DNA of 64,000 bases, taken from assembly GCA_030694935.1 (NCBI GenBank), contig JAUYUA010000092.1, forward strand, positions 44,345 to 108,344. Reading direction: 5' to 3'. A program made the position numbers and the translations under genes. The stretch comes from Lutibacter sp. Its GTDB lineage: Bacteria; Bacteroidota; Bacteroidia; Flavobacteriales; Flavobacteriaceae. Positions 28,312-37,746 of the stretch are shown in pieces. The notes under the pieces are model-generated. The model did not search any database. It had not been told where the DNA came from and worked only from the letters and a program-made list of their open reading frames with translations. How positions within the stretch are numbered: position 1 is the stretch's first letter; each line of letters opens with the position of its first letter.

Positions 28312-29097
28312 TCAATTCGCCATAAACCAGTAAATACCAATCACAAAAGCAAACAATCCGCCGGCCAATCGAATGCCTTTGAAAAAAGTGTTGCTATGTT
28401 CCTTTTTTGAAAAGGACGCCACACTTCCAATCAAAAAAGCAAAAGAAACCATCGCCAACAGGGTTCCAATTCCAAAACCAAAAATGTATTTTACAGAATC
28501 AAGTTTTGAGGAAAATCCAATGACGGGAAGAAACAATAAAAAGTGCGCAACACCAGCCAATCCGTGAACAAAACCAACCGATAAAGAAGCGATAATTCCT
28601 TGTTTTAAATTTAAATTGCTGTGTGTGTGTGATTTTTCAGTTTGGTGAATATGAGGATATTTTCTAATGACTTCACTTACTGTATAGCGATTTTGGGAAT
28701 GTATTGTAACTGTCGGTTTCTCGGCCTCATGAATGTGTGGATGCGTGTGAATCATTGGATATCCATCAGCGTGAATATGCGTATGGCTATGTTGCTTTTC
28801 TTCCCTAAATATTTTAAAGAAAATCCACAAGGCAAGTCCGATTAAAATAACACCGACCATTTTTTCGCTGTGCATCGATATTTTTTCAATGGGAATCAAG
28901 TCTTTGAACATTAAAAACAATACGCCAATGGAAATCATTCCAAGCAAATGCCCAATGCCCCAAAAAAGTCCGACTTTCCAGGCCTTCTTTTTGCTTTCAA
29001 TGGCAAATGGCGTTACGGCCGCCAAATGATCGGGTCCTGAGATTACGTGCAATATTGCGGCAATAATGCCTGCCAACAAGGGAAAAGACAATTCCAT
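28312..29097 (-). CDS. Nickel/cobalt transporter (HupE/UreH-NiCoT-like)
   Basis: The 261-residue inner-membrane protein has about six to seven helices. The metal motif HVISGPDHLAAV (HX4DH-like, near residue 18) is present, with a second helix motif GFVHGLAGVAHF. Between them lies a very His-rich loop (about residues 105-165) suited to metal capture. Its place next to the hyp genes supports nickel uptake for the hydrogenase. The ATG at 29097 is used; an upstream start at 29151 adds a non-conserved leader. The first about 96 codons are duplicated at 52.8-53.1 kb. Confidence 0.9.
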   Translation of the reverse strand: MELSFPLLAGIIAAILHVISGPDHLAAVTPFAIESKKKAWKVGLFWGIGHLLGMISIGVLFLMFKDLIPIEKISMHSEKMVGVILIGLALWIFFKIFREEKQHSHTHIHADGYPMIHTHPHIHEAEKPTVTIHSQNRYTVSEVIRKYPHIHQTEKSHTHSNLNLKQGIIASLSVGFVHGLAGVAHFLLFLPVIGFSSKLDSVKYIFGFGIGTLLAMVSFAFLIGSVASFSKKEHSNTFFKGIRLAGGLFAFVIGIYWFMAN

Positions 29098-29137
29098 AGT
29101 TATAAAATTGAATATCGTTAAAAATACTAAATTATGG
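28811..29137. repeat. Long direct repeat, left copy (island boundary)
   Basis: About 327 bp match 52790-53116 in the same orientation with about nine mismatches (roughly 97%). The copy covers the 5' part of the nickel transporter gene and 40 bases upstream. It brackets a 23.6-kb segment of different character. Confidence 0.9.
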
Positions 29138-29496
29138 CATACGGTAAACATTATATTTTGATCATATTTCGTAAGTTTAATTATGAAAATTCATTGTTTT
29201 ACGATGTAGAAAGCTATTTTTGAAATACATTTTAGGTAATTCTTACTTGCTTTATTAAAAAATATAGATTGATTTAACGTATTTTCGGCAAATATTGGGA
29301 ATGAGCGTAAAACTTCACAATCAGTTTTAACATTCAAGCAGTTGTGTTTTTCAAACAATCGGTTGCTTTTTTCCAAAATACTGCTTCCTACATTAATTTA
29401 TGTTTAGTAACATCCTAAAAATAAAACACTTACATCACCAAAAATCAAATATTATTATTAGATTTATCATACTACTAACTAATAAAATATACTACC
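29138..29496. other. AT-rich spacer inside the left island edge
   Basis: No credible gene. A short TTATATTTTG (29151-29160) recurs at 53131-53140 just outside the right repeat, so similarity may extend weakly past the repeat. The region includes the leader of the 29497 gene. Confidence 0.4.
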
Positions 29497-30441
29497 ATGA
29501 AAAAAATCACACTTATTTTGATGATGATTTCTACACTCATCTCTTACGCACAAAAAAAAGCAAACGGAACTATTTATTCAGAACATCCTGCAATTACCGC
29601 TGTTGAATCAATGGAACAGGCCTTTGTAAAAGGCGATGCCGACAAGGTGGCTAGCTTCTTAGCCGATGACTTTAGGCAAATTTATGCCTCCAACACCAAT
29701 AAAGATGCAAAAGGCGCCGACAAACAAAGTTTTCTGGAAGATGTGAAATTTTGGAAAGATAATTTTGACTATTTAAGCATCACAAGATTTCCTGGCGCTT
29801 ACCCAGATGCTTTAGAATATAAAGACGGCGCCAACGATGACGTTGTTTGGGTTCAAACATGGGAACAAGTAAAAGGAGTTCATAAGAAAACGGGCGTGAA
29901 ATTAGACATGCCATTTCATCGGTTGTTTATTGTTGACAAAAACAATAAAATTAAAACAATGATGAATTATTATGACAGCAGAATATATCAAGAAATTGGC
30001 AATAGTTTCGCAGACAGAAAAAATGGAACTATCTATAACAATCACGAATATATTAACAATGTGCGAAGAATGATTTATGCATTTGAAAATAAGGATTATT
30101 CAACTGGTTATAGTTTTTATGATGAAAAGGCGCAATTTACCTATGGCAACATTCCTGATAATGACCAGAAACCTTTAACCCTGGCGCAAATGAAAGAAAG
30201 TGATAAAAAGTTTTTCGATAAGTTTGAAATAAACAGTATTGATGTAAGCGGCTATCCTGACTATTTACATTACGAATTGGGAAATACTAAAGTAGTGCAA
30301 TCATGGTGGAATTTTAGATTGACCAGAAAATCTGATAAAAAGAAAATTATTTTACCAATGTTTTATATTCACAACTTTAATGATGAAGGCAAGATTTCAA
30401 ATGAATCGGCCTATTTTGATGAAAGTCTTTTGGAAAAATAA
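29497..30441 (+). CDS. Secreted protein with two NTF2-like (SnoaL/DUF4440) domains
   Basis: The 314-residue protein has a signal peptide ending in LISYAQ. Two related NTF2-like cone folds follow, at about residues 30-170 and 180-310; each has a pattern such as MEQAFVKGDADKVASFLADDF or MIYAFENKDYSTGYSFYDEKA. NTF2-like domains bind small ligands or form dimers; no catalytic residues can be named. It stands alone, followed by a strong terminator, inside the bracketed region. Confidence 0.75.
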   Translation: MKKITLILMMISTLISYAQKKANGTIYSEHPAITAVESMEQAFVKGDADKVASFLADDFRQIYASNTNKDAKGADKQSFLEDVKFWKDNFDYLSITRFPGAYPDALEYKDGANDDVVWVQTWEQVKGVHKKTGVKLDMPFHRLFIVDKNNKIKTMMNYYDSRIYQEIGNSFADRKNGTIYNNHEYINNVRRMIYAFENKDYSTGYSFYDEKAQFTYGNIPDNDQKPLTLAQMKESDKKFFDKFEINSIDVSGYPDYLHYELGNTKVVQSWWNFRLTRKSDKKKIILPMFYIHNFNDEGKISNESAYFDESLLEK

Positions 30442-30468
30442 AAGAACGTTTTAAAAATTGATTAAAAC

Positions 30469-30502
30469 AAAAAAGCCGAAACAATTTGTTTCGGCTTTTT
30501 TA
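30469..30502 (+). terminator. Hairpin terminator after the NTF2-like gene
   Basis: AAAAAGCCGAAAC and GTTTCGGCTTTTTT form a 13-bp stem around AATTT, with a T-tract. Confidence 0.9.
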
Positions 30503-30646
30503 TAAATGTCAGGACTTGAAACGGCGAAATCAAAAACCAATTTATAAAAAATAAATAATAGATTGACATATAAGCTTGGAAAAGGAATTTAGAAAATAGA
30601 TGCTGTTATTTACAAAACCAATTTAATTTATTGAATTCACGACCTA

Positions 30647-31285
30647 TTAATTTTTAGGCTTAATATAAGGTATCAATTGAATTTGGGCTGCCATTCTAAT
30701 TAAAGATGCGGTATTTTTAACTTCAAATTTAGCCAATAAGTTTTTCCTGTGTGTATCTACCGTTGTTGTGCTGATAAAAAGTTTTATGGCAATCTCATTG
30801 TTTGTCAAACCATCTGCAATAAGCAAAAGAACTTCCATTTCCCTTCTTGTTATAATGGGGACTTTGGAATCTTCATTTTTTTGCACTGTTAATTCAACTT
30901 CATCACTTAAAAATATTTCTCCCTCAATGACAGTTTCTATGGCATATACCAATTCTTCACGTGTCGCATTTTTTAACAAATAGCCTGTGGCACCGTTTTC
31001 AAGCATTTTTTGGATAAAGCTCTGCTGATTAAATGAGCTAAGACCGATAATATGAATACTTGGGTATTTCATTTTTACCTCTTTACACAAATCAATCCCG
31101 CTCATATCGGGAAGGTTTATATCCATTAATATCACATCTGGCTGTTGCTGTTGCAAGAAAGCCATGCAAGAGGCTGCATTCATGGCATGCCCCATCCACT
31201 CGATACTTTTTTCATTTTGAAGTAAAGATCGGATGCCTTCTAACACCATATAGTGGTCGTCTACAATAAAAACTTTTATAACCAT
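30647..31285 (-). CDS. LuxR/NarL-type response regulator
   Basis: The 212-residue protein has a receiver domain with acidic pocket VDDH and phospho-acceptor Asp55 in LMDINLPDMSG, plus a C-terminal LuxR helix-turn-helix (ITRREMEVLLLIADGLTNNE, TVDTHRKN). It starts immediately after the stop of the sensor-kinase gene, so the two form an operon and a cognate pair. The likely DNA targets are the repeated AGGGGATTG-type motifs in the adjacent gene array, one of which faces this operon's own promoter (inference). Confidence 0.93.
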   Translation of the reverse strand: MVIKVFIVDDHYMVLEGIRSLLQNEKSIEWMGHAMNAASCMAFLQQQQPDVILMDINLPDMSGIDLCKEVKMKYPSIHIIGLSSFNQQSFIQKMLENGATGYLLKNATREELVYAIETVIEGEIFLSDEVELTVQKNEDSKVPIITRREMEVLLLIADGLTNNEIAIKLFISTTTVDTHRKNLLAKFEVKNTASLIRMAAQIQLIPYIKPKN

Positions 31286-33229
31286 TTAAATATCAACTTC
31301 AATTTGAACAGATGTGCCATTACCCAGTTGCGAATTGACATCAAGCTTACCTTTTAAAAAATCGACACGGTGTTTGATGTTTACCCAGCCCATTCCTTTT
31401 GACCAATCTAAAATTTTGGTGTCAAACCCTTTGCCGTCATCTTCTACGGTTATAGCCAACAAACTGCCGGATTTTGTAACCTGTACAATGGCAGTTTTTG
31501 CAGAAGCATGTTTTAAGGTATTGCTAATCAATTCTTGAATAATACGGTAGATGATGATCGCTGTTGTTTGCTCAAAATTATAGCCTGCCAATCCAATTGA
31601 TTGATAACTTACTTGTAAAGCACCGCTTAAATTAATGTCCTTGCAATAGTCCTTCAATGCAGTGTCCAATCCAAATTTAATCAGTGATTCGGGCATCATA
31701 TTTTGTGCAACCCTGCGCATTTCTTTAATGGAACTATCTAACATATCCATACCGCGTTCAAAGGATTGCTGATTTTGAGGGGTCATAATCAAGTTTCCTT
31801 TTATTGTTTGAAAAGAGTATTTAATACCCGCAAGCATTCCTCCTAAACCATCGTGAAGATCCTTTGCCAAACGGCTTCTTTCTTGTTCTTCTCCTTTTAA
31901 AACCGCTTCGGTGGCTGTTAGCAATTTATCGGTTTCCAACTCATTTATTCGCATTTCCTGAAGCTTTCTTTTGTGCTTGTAATTTCGATAAGAGAGTGAA
32001 AAAATAAGTAATAATATTGCTGCAGACCCTATAAGCATATAATTTAAAAAAGTGCGTTTTTGCAATTTTGCCTTTTGAAGTTTTATTTGATTGTCTTTTT
32101 TTTCTGATTCATATTTTTTTTCAAGAGTTGTTGCATATTTTTTTGACTCCATTGAAACCACAGAATCATTCATTTCTTTGTATTTTTGAAAATACTCATA
32201 GGCCAATTTATACCGCCCGGTTTGTGCATAATTATCCGACAGATATTTGTAGCCTTCATCCAGCATATTAAAATAATGTATTTCTTCGGCAAGCTTTATC
32301 CCTTCGAGCAAATAGTTTTCGGCTTCCAAGTTCTTTTTTTGCTGAATGGAAATACCACCCATTTGCAAAAGCGCTTCCGCTTTGCCAAAATTGTAGTTGT
32401 TTTTAATGGAAACAGTGTAGCATTTCTTAAAATAATGAAAGGCAGAATCTAGTTGGTTTAATTTTTTAAATACTTCTGCACTAACAAGATAGTATGTCGA
32501 CAAAATATCAATATTTGAATTCTTGTCGAGATTTATTCTTGCGCTGTCAAGATATGTTTTTGCTTCTGTGTTTTTGTCCAGATTTGATAAACCATACGAA
32601 AGCATAAAGTACGCTATAAATAGGTTATTCTTGTCTTTTGATTTTTTAGCTATTTCAACGGCTTTTCTTGCATAGTCTTCTTGTTTTTTATATTCACCCA
32701 AATCGCCCATCAAATTGGATAAATTCGAATAGCTTAATACAATTTTTTCGGGCAAATTTAATTTCTCCAAAATTGCAATGCATTTCAATTGATATCTCAC
32801 CGATTCGTCATAATCGTTGAGGACTTTATATATATTTGATAGATCTCCCAATGCACTTGCTTCCCGATATTTAGATTCAGTATGATCTGATTTTTGATAC
32901 GATTGAATAGCTAAATTCAAATTATCTTGCGCTTTTATGTATTTACCGGTTGTGGTAAATAAAAATGACTGATTTTGATAAATGCGGCCGAGCTGGTAAT
33001 ATAAATGTTTATCGGCAGCAAATTTTACAGCCTCTCGATATGCTTTGAAAGCCCTAATTGTATCCACTGTTTCATAGTAGATTGCCAATCGCATCATACT
33101 CATTGCTCGATTGCTATCGGCCATTGGATGCGTCAGTTCGTTTTTGAGACTGTCAACAAGGTTCTGCTGTGCCATTGTTGGGAGTAAAAAAACAAAAACA
33201 AACAGAAATGATAGGATGAATTTTTGCAT
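31286..33229 (-). CDS. TPR-containing sensor histidine kinase (HisKA_3)
   Basis: The 647-residue protein has a signal peptide ending in PTMAQQ, a periplasmic array of TPR units (about residues 40-370), one membrane helix (about 393-415) and a cytoplasmic kinase. The phospho-acceptor is His459 in LAKDLHDGLGG (HisKA_3 family), followed by an HATPase domain with NTLKHA and DDGKGFD. Such kinases pair with LuxR-type regulators, here the next gene. Divergent from the first gene of the secreted-protein array. Confidence 0.93.
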   Translation of the reverse strand: MQKFILSFLFVFVFLLPTMAQQNLVDSLKNELTHPMADSNRAMSMMRLAIYYETVDTIRAFKAYREAVKFAADKHLYYQLGRIYQNQSFLFTTTGKYIKAQDNLNLAIQSYQKSDHTESKYREASALGDLSNIYKVLNDYDESVRYQLKCIAILEKLNLPEKIVLSYSNLSNLMGDLGEYKKQEDYARKAVEIAKKSKDKNNLFIAYFMLSYGLSNLDKNTEAKTYLDSARINLDKNSNIDILSTYYLVSAEVFKKLNQLDSAFHYFKKCYTVSIKNNYNFGKAEALLQMGGISIQQKKNLEAENYLLEGIKLAEEIHYFNMLDEGYKYLSDNYAQTGRYKLAYEYFQKYKEMNDSVVSMESKKYATTLEKKYESEKKDNQIKLQKAKLQKRTFLNYMLIGSAAILLLIFSLSYRNYKHKRKLQEMRINELETDKLLTATEAVLKGEEQERSRLAKDLHDGLGGMLAGIKYSFQTIKGNLIMTPQNQQSFERGMDMLDSSIKEMRRVAQNMMPESLIKFGLDTALKDYCKDINLSGALQVSYQSIGLAGYNFEQTTAIIIYRIIQELISNTLKHASAKTAIVQVTKSGSLLAITVEDDGKGFDTKILDWSKGMGWVNIKHRVDFLKGKLDVNSQLGNGTSVQIEVDI

Positions 33230-33283
33230 AAATTAAAATAGACTTTTATTAATTTCTAACAAAGGAACACTAATTCCATCTGG

Positions 33284-33295
33284 CATACAATCCCC
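33284..33295 (-). promoter_or_regulatory. Inverted copy of the operator motif facing the sensor-kinase gene
   Basis: CATACAATCCCC is the exact reverse complement of GGGGATTGTATG at 33338-33349, 42 bases away. The dyad sits between the two divergent starts, suggesting shared control and autoregulation. Confidence 0.6.
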
Positions 33296-33318
33296 TTTTT
33301 CCACGATTTTATCTTTTT

Positions 33319-33438
33319 TAAAAAAATCCTGTTTTTAGGGGATTGTATGGTTTTAATTTAATTAGGACTTTTACTATCACAATGTTACAAAAAAATTAAC
33401 AAGTCTCATTTATTAATTAAAACAAATGAATTATGAAA
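33319..33438 (+). repeat. 120-bp upstream repeat, copy A
   Basis: Matches 37044-37163 with about one mismatch up to the start codon, including the operator-like motif at 33326-33350. A shorter third copy is at 39471-39546. Confidence 0.9.
33326..33350 (+). promoter_or_regulatory. Operator-like motif, site 1
   Basis: ATCCTGTTTTTAGGGGATTG followed by TATGG, 83 bases before the 33433 start. One of five related sites in the array. Confidence 0.65.
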
Positions 33439-34701
33439 GAATTGCTATTCATTCTGCAAGTTCTTTTTTTCTCCCTTACAGTATATGCGCAGCAAACCGG
33501 CAATGGCAAGGTTAAAATTTACCTGAAAACCATTTCATGCATTAAAGAATCGGCTGATGATATTTTTGATTTTGATGGCAAAGGGAATGAAGTATTTGTA
33601 ACCTTCTTTTATTCAGTGGCAAGCAGTAACGGCACTACCCGGTATGTAAATAAAATTACTTCGGCTGTATATGGAGATGTAAATGGCAGGCCAGCCAGAT
33701 ATAAGGCCGGTACAGCAGGTAACAATGGTGGAATAAAAGCAGGAGATGTTGTCTATGCTAATCCGAATACTGAAGCAATGATGCCAATAGGAGACGAAAG
33801 GTTTAAAGGTCAGTTTATGTTTGAAGCTGATCTTAGTCCCACTGATATAATTACCGTTGTTCCGGTTCTTTGGGAATGGGACAATGATACAAAAAACACA
33901 CAAAACTTTTTTGAATCTTTTCTGTTCAACTCCTTTAATTCGATTAATGTACATACAGCACCGATAGCACAAAAATTTAATCCGGTGAGTTGGCCATTCA
34001 TTTATTCAGATGGAACCAATTGCATTGACTTAGCTGGGATGTCACGCATACTTCAGGGAGTTAATGGAATTCCCGGTAACAGGCCAATTGGTATGGCACT
34101 CAATGGAAGGTATAACCCATCTATGTTTGTACTGAATCAAAACATTTTAAAGAATTGGAAATCTGTGACAGGTTTGTATGAGGAAAATATCAGGTTCTAC
34201 TTAAACGAATCACATTTGGGTAATACCAGAGATCATGGTAATTATGATTTAATGATTCATGTAGATTACATGGCTCCCCCGGCCCCGGCACCTCCCCCGG
34301 CTCCTGCAGCTCCCCCCAAATGGTCAGTGACCGCACCTACTAAAACAATCATTATGGCTCCGCCTGTAAAAGCTAATAATTTTCCACGTATACTAACTTT
34401 CGTGAGTGGCACCTGGAGCGGCACTCAAACAAATGATCAAGGCTTATATCCCGAGGGTTTTTCATTTCAGCTTACCAATACCGGAGAGTTTATAAGGGCC
34501 GATCAAAGTGGAGTAGTGTGTTGCAAAGGAAGTTATTCTATTGTAGGCAGCAATTTTTCGGGATCATTTAAGCAATTCAGCGATGGTTCAACATATTCAT
34601 TTATCGGTACTTATGATCGCAATACGCAAATTATCAGTTGTTCAATGGGTAGTGATACTGCCACTACCGGGCAGGGAAAATGGACAGTTACGAAACAATA
34701 A
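33433..34701 (+). CDS. Secreted protein of unknown family, paralogue of 37747 product
   Basis: The 422-residue protein has a signal peptide ending in VYAQQ. The N-terminal domain (about 25-270) shares the pattern FDGKGNEVFV, AGTA..GGI and RPIG with the 37747 product. A Pro/Ala linker follows (APPAPAPPPAPAAPP, about residues 281-295), then a C-terminal beta-rich domain with GTWSGT and GKWTVTK. I do not recognise a known family. First gene of the rightward array, under operator-like site 1. Confidence 0.8.
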   Translation: MKELLFILQVLFFSLTVYAQQTGNGKVKIYLKTISCIKESADDIFDFDGKGNEVFVTFFYSVASSNGTTRYVNKITSAVYGDVNGRPARYKAGTAGNNGGIKAGDVVYANPNTEAMMPIGDERFKGQFMFEADLSPTDIITVVPVLWEWDNDTKNTQNFFESFLFNSFNSINVHTAPIAQKFNPVSWPFIYSDGTNCIDLAGMSRILQGVNGIPGNRPIGMALNGRYNPSMFVLNQNILKNWKSVTGLYEENIRFYLNESHLGNTRDHGNYDLMIHVDYMAPPAPAPPPAPAAPPKWSVTAPTKTIIMAPPVKANNFPRILTFVSGTWSGTQTNDQGLYPEGFSFQLTNTGEFIRADQSGVVCCKGSYSIVGSNFSGSFKQFSDGSTYSFIGTYDRNTQIISCSMGSDTATTGQGKWTVTKQ

Positions 34702-34727
34702 ATCCTGTTTTTAAGGGATAGCTAACC
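34702..34727 (+). promoter_or_regulatory. Operator-like motif, site 2
   Basis: ATCCTGTTTTTAAGGGATAG lies at the 3' edge of the 33433 gene, 34 bases before the 34761 gene. A variant of site 1. Confidence 0.55.
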
Positions 34728-34760
34728 ATTTTTAAAACACCCATATTTACATCAAATAAA

Positions 34761-36118
34761 ATGAATTGTATGAAAAAATATTATTTCTTCTTGTTAATAC
34801 CGATACTATTAATAAGTCTTCAAGCACCGGCCCAGTTTCAAAAAATTAAAAAAACAGAAACTGCCCGACCGGTTGCAAAACCGGTGATGGTGAATAACCA
34901 GCCTGCAGTAATAAAAAACACGGTATTAACCAACCCTGTGTATGACTTTAGTAATGTAAAAATTTGTGTAGATATGGCTCCGCCAGCTAATATTAATCTT
35001 CCGCCACGCAGAAACAGTGCTGGCTCACCAGTGCCAAAAATAAACAGCGATGGTACAATATTGCAGGTAGGCGTTATTCAGCAACCTTTAACAGGGGCTA
35101 CAGAAAAAATGTGGAATCCCGGTGATGTAATTTCTGTTTATCTCTCTCCCAACAATGGTTCCGACTGGATAAGGAACAGGATACAATTTTATGCCAAAGA
35201 ATGGGAAAGATTTGCCAACATAAAATTTGAATTTATACCTGATTTTAAAGCGGCTAAAATAAAAGTTGGTTTGTTCAGTACCGGCCAAAGTTGGTCGTGG
35301 ATGGGCCGTGATGTTTTATTCAATCCGTTTAATAAGTATACCATGAATTTTGGTTGGTTGGATGCCAATACAACGGAACTGGAAATGAGCCGTGTTATAA
35401 CACACGAATTCGGGCATGCATTGGGTTTTCATCACGAACACCAATCGCCTGCCTCGCCACTGCAATGGAACCTTGACAAAACATACAAGTATTTTTTAGA
35501 AAAAAATACCTGGTCTTCAATAGAAGTTGATTTTAATGTAATTAATAAGTTCAACCAGAATAATACCAACTATTCTGCCTACGACAGGAATTCAATAATG
35601 CATTATACTATCCCTGATGATTTATTGCTGAGTGGCAGTGGCGCTACCACCAATTACTGGATATCACTAATGGATGGGCAGTATGCAAGGCTATGGTATC
35701 CTTCTCCACCAAAAGGAATAAATACTGCCGGTAACCTGCGTACCAACGATGATTGTGATGATGTTTTTTTAAAGTTGAATACGATGTGGTAGCTGCAGAC
35801 CAGGTGGAGTTTACTCTTGCACTTGGTGAAACAAACACCAAAAAAGTTAGCTGGTGGAAGCAAATTGGGATACCCCGAACCAATAACACAGAGACATTTT
35901 TATGGGTACAAAATCATTCTTTAATTAGAGAAGAAAACAGGGCTACTGCTTCCATGCAAATTCCGGTAAATGAAATTAACAATAGCAAAGGAATCAGTTT
36001 TTGGAAAGCAAAAATGTTTGGTGTGCATACACTTTTAAATTACAAATGGAATGTATTGCCCGCCATAAAAGGTGGTTGCAGAATAACATTATCGTGGAAC
36101 AGAGATAGTTGTTTGTAA
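34761..36118 (+). pseudogene. Secreted metzincin-type zinc peptidase, frameshifted
   Basis: The frame opens with a signal peptide (QAPAQ). A metzincin-like zinc site HEFGHALGFHHEH lies at residues 215-227, with the downstream NSIMHY Met-turn, as in astacin-like peptidases. After about 340 residues a run of seven T at 35764-35770 throws the frame off and it stops at 35792. Adding one T restores an open frame to 36118 with a 110-residue C-terminal beta-rich domain. It is either a real inactivating or slippage mutation or a sequencing error; the catalytic domain itself is whole. Confidence 0.75.
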
Positions 36119-36127
36119 TGCAAAAAA

Positions 36128-36150
36128 ATTCTGTTTTTAGGGGATAGGCA
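36128..36150 (+). promoter_or_regulatory. Operator-like motif, site 3
   Basis: ATTCTGTTTTTAGGGGATAG, 57 bases before the 36207 start. Variant of site 1. Confidence 0.6.
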
Positions 36151-36206
36151 ATCATTATTTAAATGGTCATTTTTACATCATCATTAAAAAATTAAAAATA
36201 TACATC

Positions 36207-36791
36207 ATGAAAAAGTTATTTCAAACATTTTTTATACTTGCCTGTTCTTTTTCTGTTTTTGCGCAGCAAAATTTTGATCTTGTGAATTATTCTGTTCCAT
36301 CAGGATGGGAAAAGCAAATACAGGAAAAACAGGTAACATTACAAAAGCAAGACTATAAAAATAACTCCTGCAAAATAATAATCTACCCTTCTGAAATAGC
36401 AAGTGGCAATGGAGAAAAAGATTTCAGGGAACAATGGAAAAAATATGTTAAGAATGTCTATAATATTACAAATGATTCTTTAACCATAGAAATGCAAAAA
36501 GAAGAAGATTGGAATATTTATTCAACCTATTCATTTACTTCAATCAATGGCATAAAAGCAGTATATGCTTTTACCTGTATAATTGGGAAGAAAAAAATAA
36601 TAAGTATAAATGCTATAACCACTGACAAAGTATGTCTTTCCGATATAAATACTTTTTTTTCCGGCATGGAGCTGGAAACGGTGGCAGATACTGGCAGAGG
36701 CACTAAAACTAAAACTAAAACTACCAAAAAAAAACCAGCAAGGAGGGGAATAAAGATTCTGGCATTAAAAGGACTTAAGGACATGGTATAA
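36207..36791 (+). CDS. Secreted protein with FDL-Y-P-GW domain
   Basis: The 194-residue protein has a signal peptide ending in SVFAQQ. It has a domain starting FDLVNYSVPSGWEKQ that matches the N-terminal half of the 46768 and 49488 products (FDLxxYTPPKxW, then a Cys-Lys/Gln-Ile-Ile/Ala-Ile-Tyr strand). The C-terminus is very basic (KTKTKTTKKKPARRG), which the paralogues lack. Function unknown. Confidence 0.75.
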   Translation: MKKLFQTFFILACSFSVFAQQNFDLVNYSVPSGWEKQIQEKQVTLQKQDYKNNSCKIIIYPSEIASGNGEKDFREQWKKYVKNVYNITNDSLTIEMQKEEDWNIYSTYSFTSINGIKAVYAFTCIIGKKKIISINAITTDKVCLSDINTFFSGMELETVADTGRGTKTKTKTTKKKPARRGIKILALKGLKDMV

Positions 36792-37043
36792 ATTAATCAT
36801 CCTGATCATCAACAAGAAATTAATAACACTAAAAAAGTTCTAAAGTACTGATAACTGACAATTTTAATATTAATAACCCCGATCCTGACATGGCACAAAC
36901 TTACCAAAACAAAAAACAATTCCGACTCTGACAGAATTGGAAGAACCGATGAAAATTGCTTTATAAACAATTGGTAACAGGAAAAGCTGAATGATACTTG
37001 GTATTGGTACTGATTGATGCAGAGAAGGAAGATAAATAATGTA
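36792..37043. other. AT-rich spacer without recognisable gene
   Basis: No open frame of merit on either strand. It precedes the second copy of the 120-bp upstream repeat and may be decayed coding sequence. Confidence 0.4.
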
Positions 37044-37163
37044 TAAAAAAATCCTGTTTTTAGGGGATTGTATGGTTTTAATTTAATTAGGACTTTTACT
37101 ATCACAATGTTACAAAAAAATTAACAAGCCTCATTTATTAATTAAAACAAATGAATTATGAAA
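37044..37163 (+). repeat. 120-bp upstream repeat, copy B
   Basis: Nearly identical to 33319-33438 up to and including the start codon, but drives an unrelated gene (DUF4920). Confidence 0.9.
37051..37075 (+). promoter_or_regulatory. Operator-like motif, site 4
   Basis: ATCCTGTTTTTAGGGGATTG plus TATGG, identical to site 1, 83 bases before the 37158 start. Confidence 0.65.
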
Positions 37164-37580
37164 AAATTATTATTTACGCTATCCGTCCTATTTATTGCCA
37201 TTTCTTCCTATGCACAACAAACTGAAGATGATATTTATGTGGGCAAAAGCAGAACTTTTGGAAATTATAAAGGAACCGATATCAATAACACCAAACAAAT
37301 TAAGAGTTCTCCAATCATAACAGGAACCGTGGTAAAAGTTGGTTGGTGTGAAGATGATTGTATGACCGTTTGGGTAAAAAAAGAAGATGGCAATATACTG
37401 TCAGTGGGAACAAAAGACAATAGTTTTACCATTCCAAAAGACATTGTAGGCAAAAGAATTATTGTTGAAGGCTATGAGCCCGAAAAACCTATTCGTGAGA
37501 AAAATACTCAGAAAAAAGAGAATCAGGAGGACATTCAATTTGTGGCAACTGGCGTGAAATTTTTTGACGATAAAAAGTAA
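37158..37580 (+). CDS. DUF4920-family secreted protein (copy 1)
   Basis: The 140-residue protein has a signal peptide (SSYAQQ). The DUF4920 domain is seen in VGKSRTFGNYKGTD, ITGTVVKVGWCEDDCMTVWVKKEDG and IPKDIVGKRIIVEG. The CxxxC-type pair near residue 63 is typical of the family; such small OB-fold-like domains are thought to sit in the periplasm. Close paralogue of the 40316 product, which carries an extra segment of about ten residues. Confidence 0.85.
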   Translation: MKKLLFTLSVLFIAISSYAQQTEDDIYVGKSRTFGNYKGTDINNTKQIKSSPIITGTVVKVGWCEDDCMTVWVKKEDGNILSVGTKDNSFTIPKDIVGKRIIVEGYEPEKPIREKNTQKKENQEDIQFVATGVKFFDDKK

Positions 37581-37600
37581 AATCTTATTGGGGGTTTTCC

Positions 37601-37741
37601 CGAACGCTTATTGGCGAGTGGACCATTAACACAGGCATGATAATAGGAAATTATATTGAGCTAAGAGAAAAGGATAACACTCAACCTTCTTATTACACCT
37701 CTGGAAGAAACACTGTTACATTTAAACTTATCAAATATTAA
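37601..37741 (+). pseudogene. 3' remnant of a secreted-protein gene
   Basis: An open frame without its own good start encodes about 46 residues including TLIGEWTINTGMIIGNYIEL and ends TFKLIKY. GEWTI resembles the C-terminal beta domain of the array's larger proteins. It ends 5 bases before the next gene, consistent with a deleted array member. Confidence 0.4.
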
Positions 37742-37746
37742 TCATT

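Noticed and set aside
29191..29376. Minus-strand 61-codon frame near the island's left edge
   Set aside because: Low-complexity AT-rich sequence without start context or recognisable domain.
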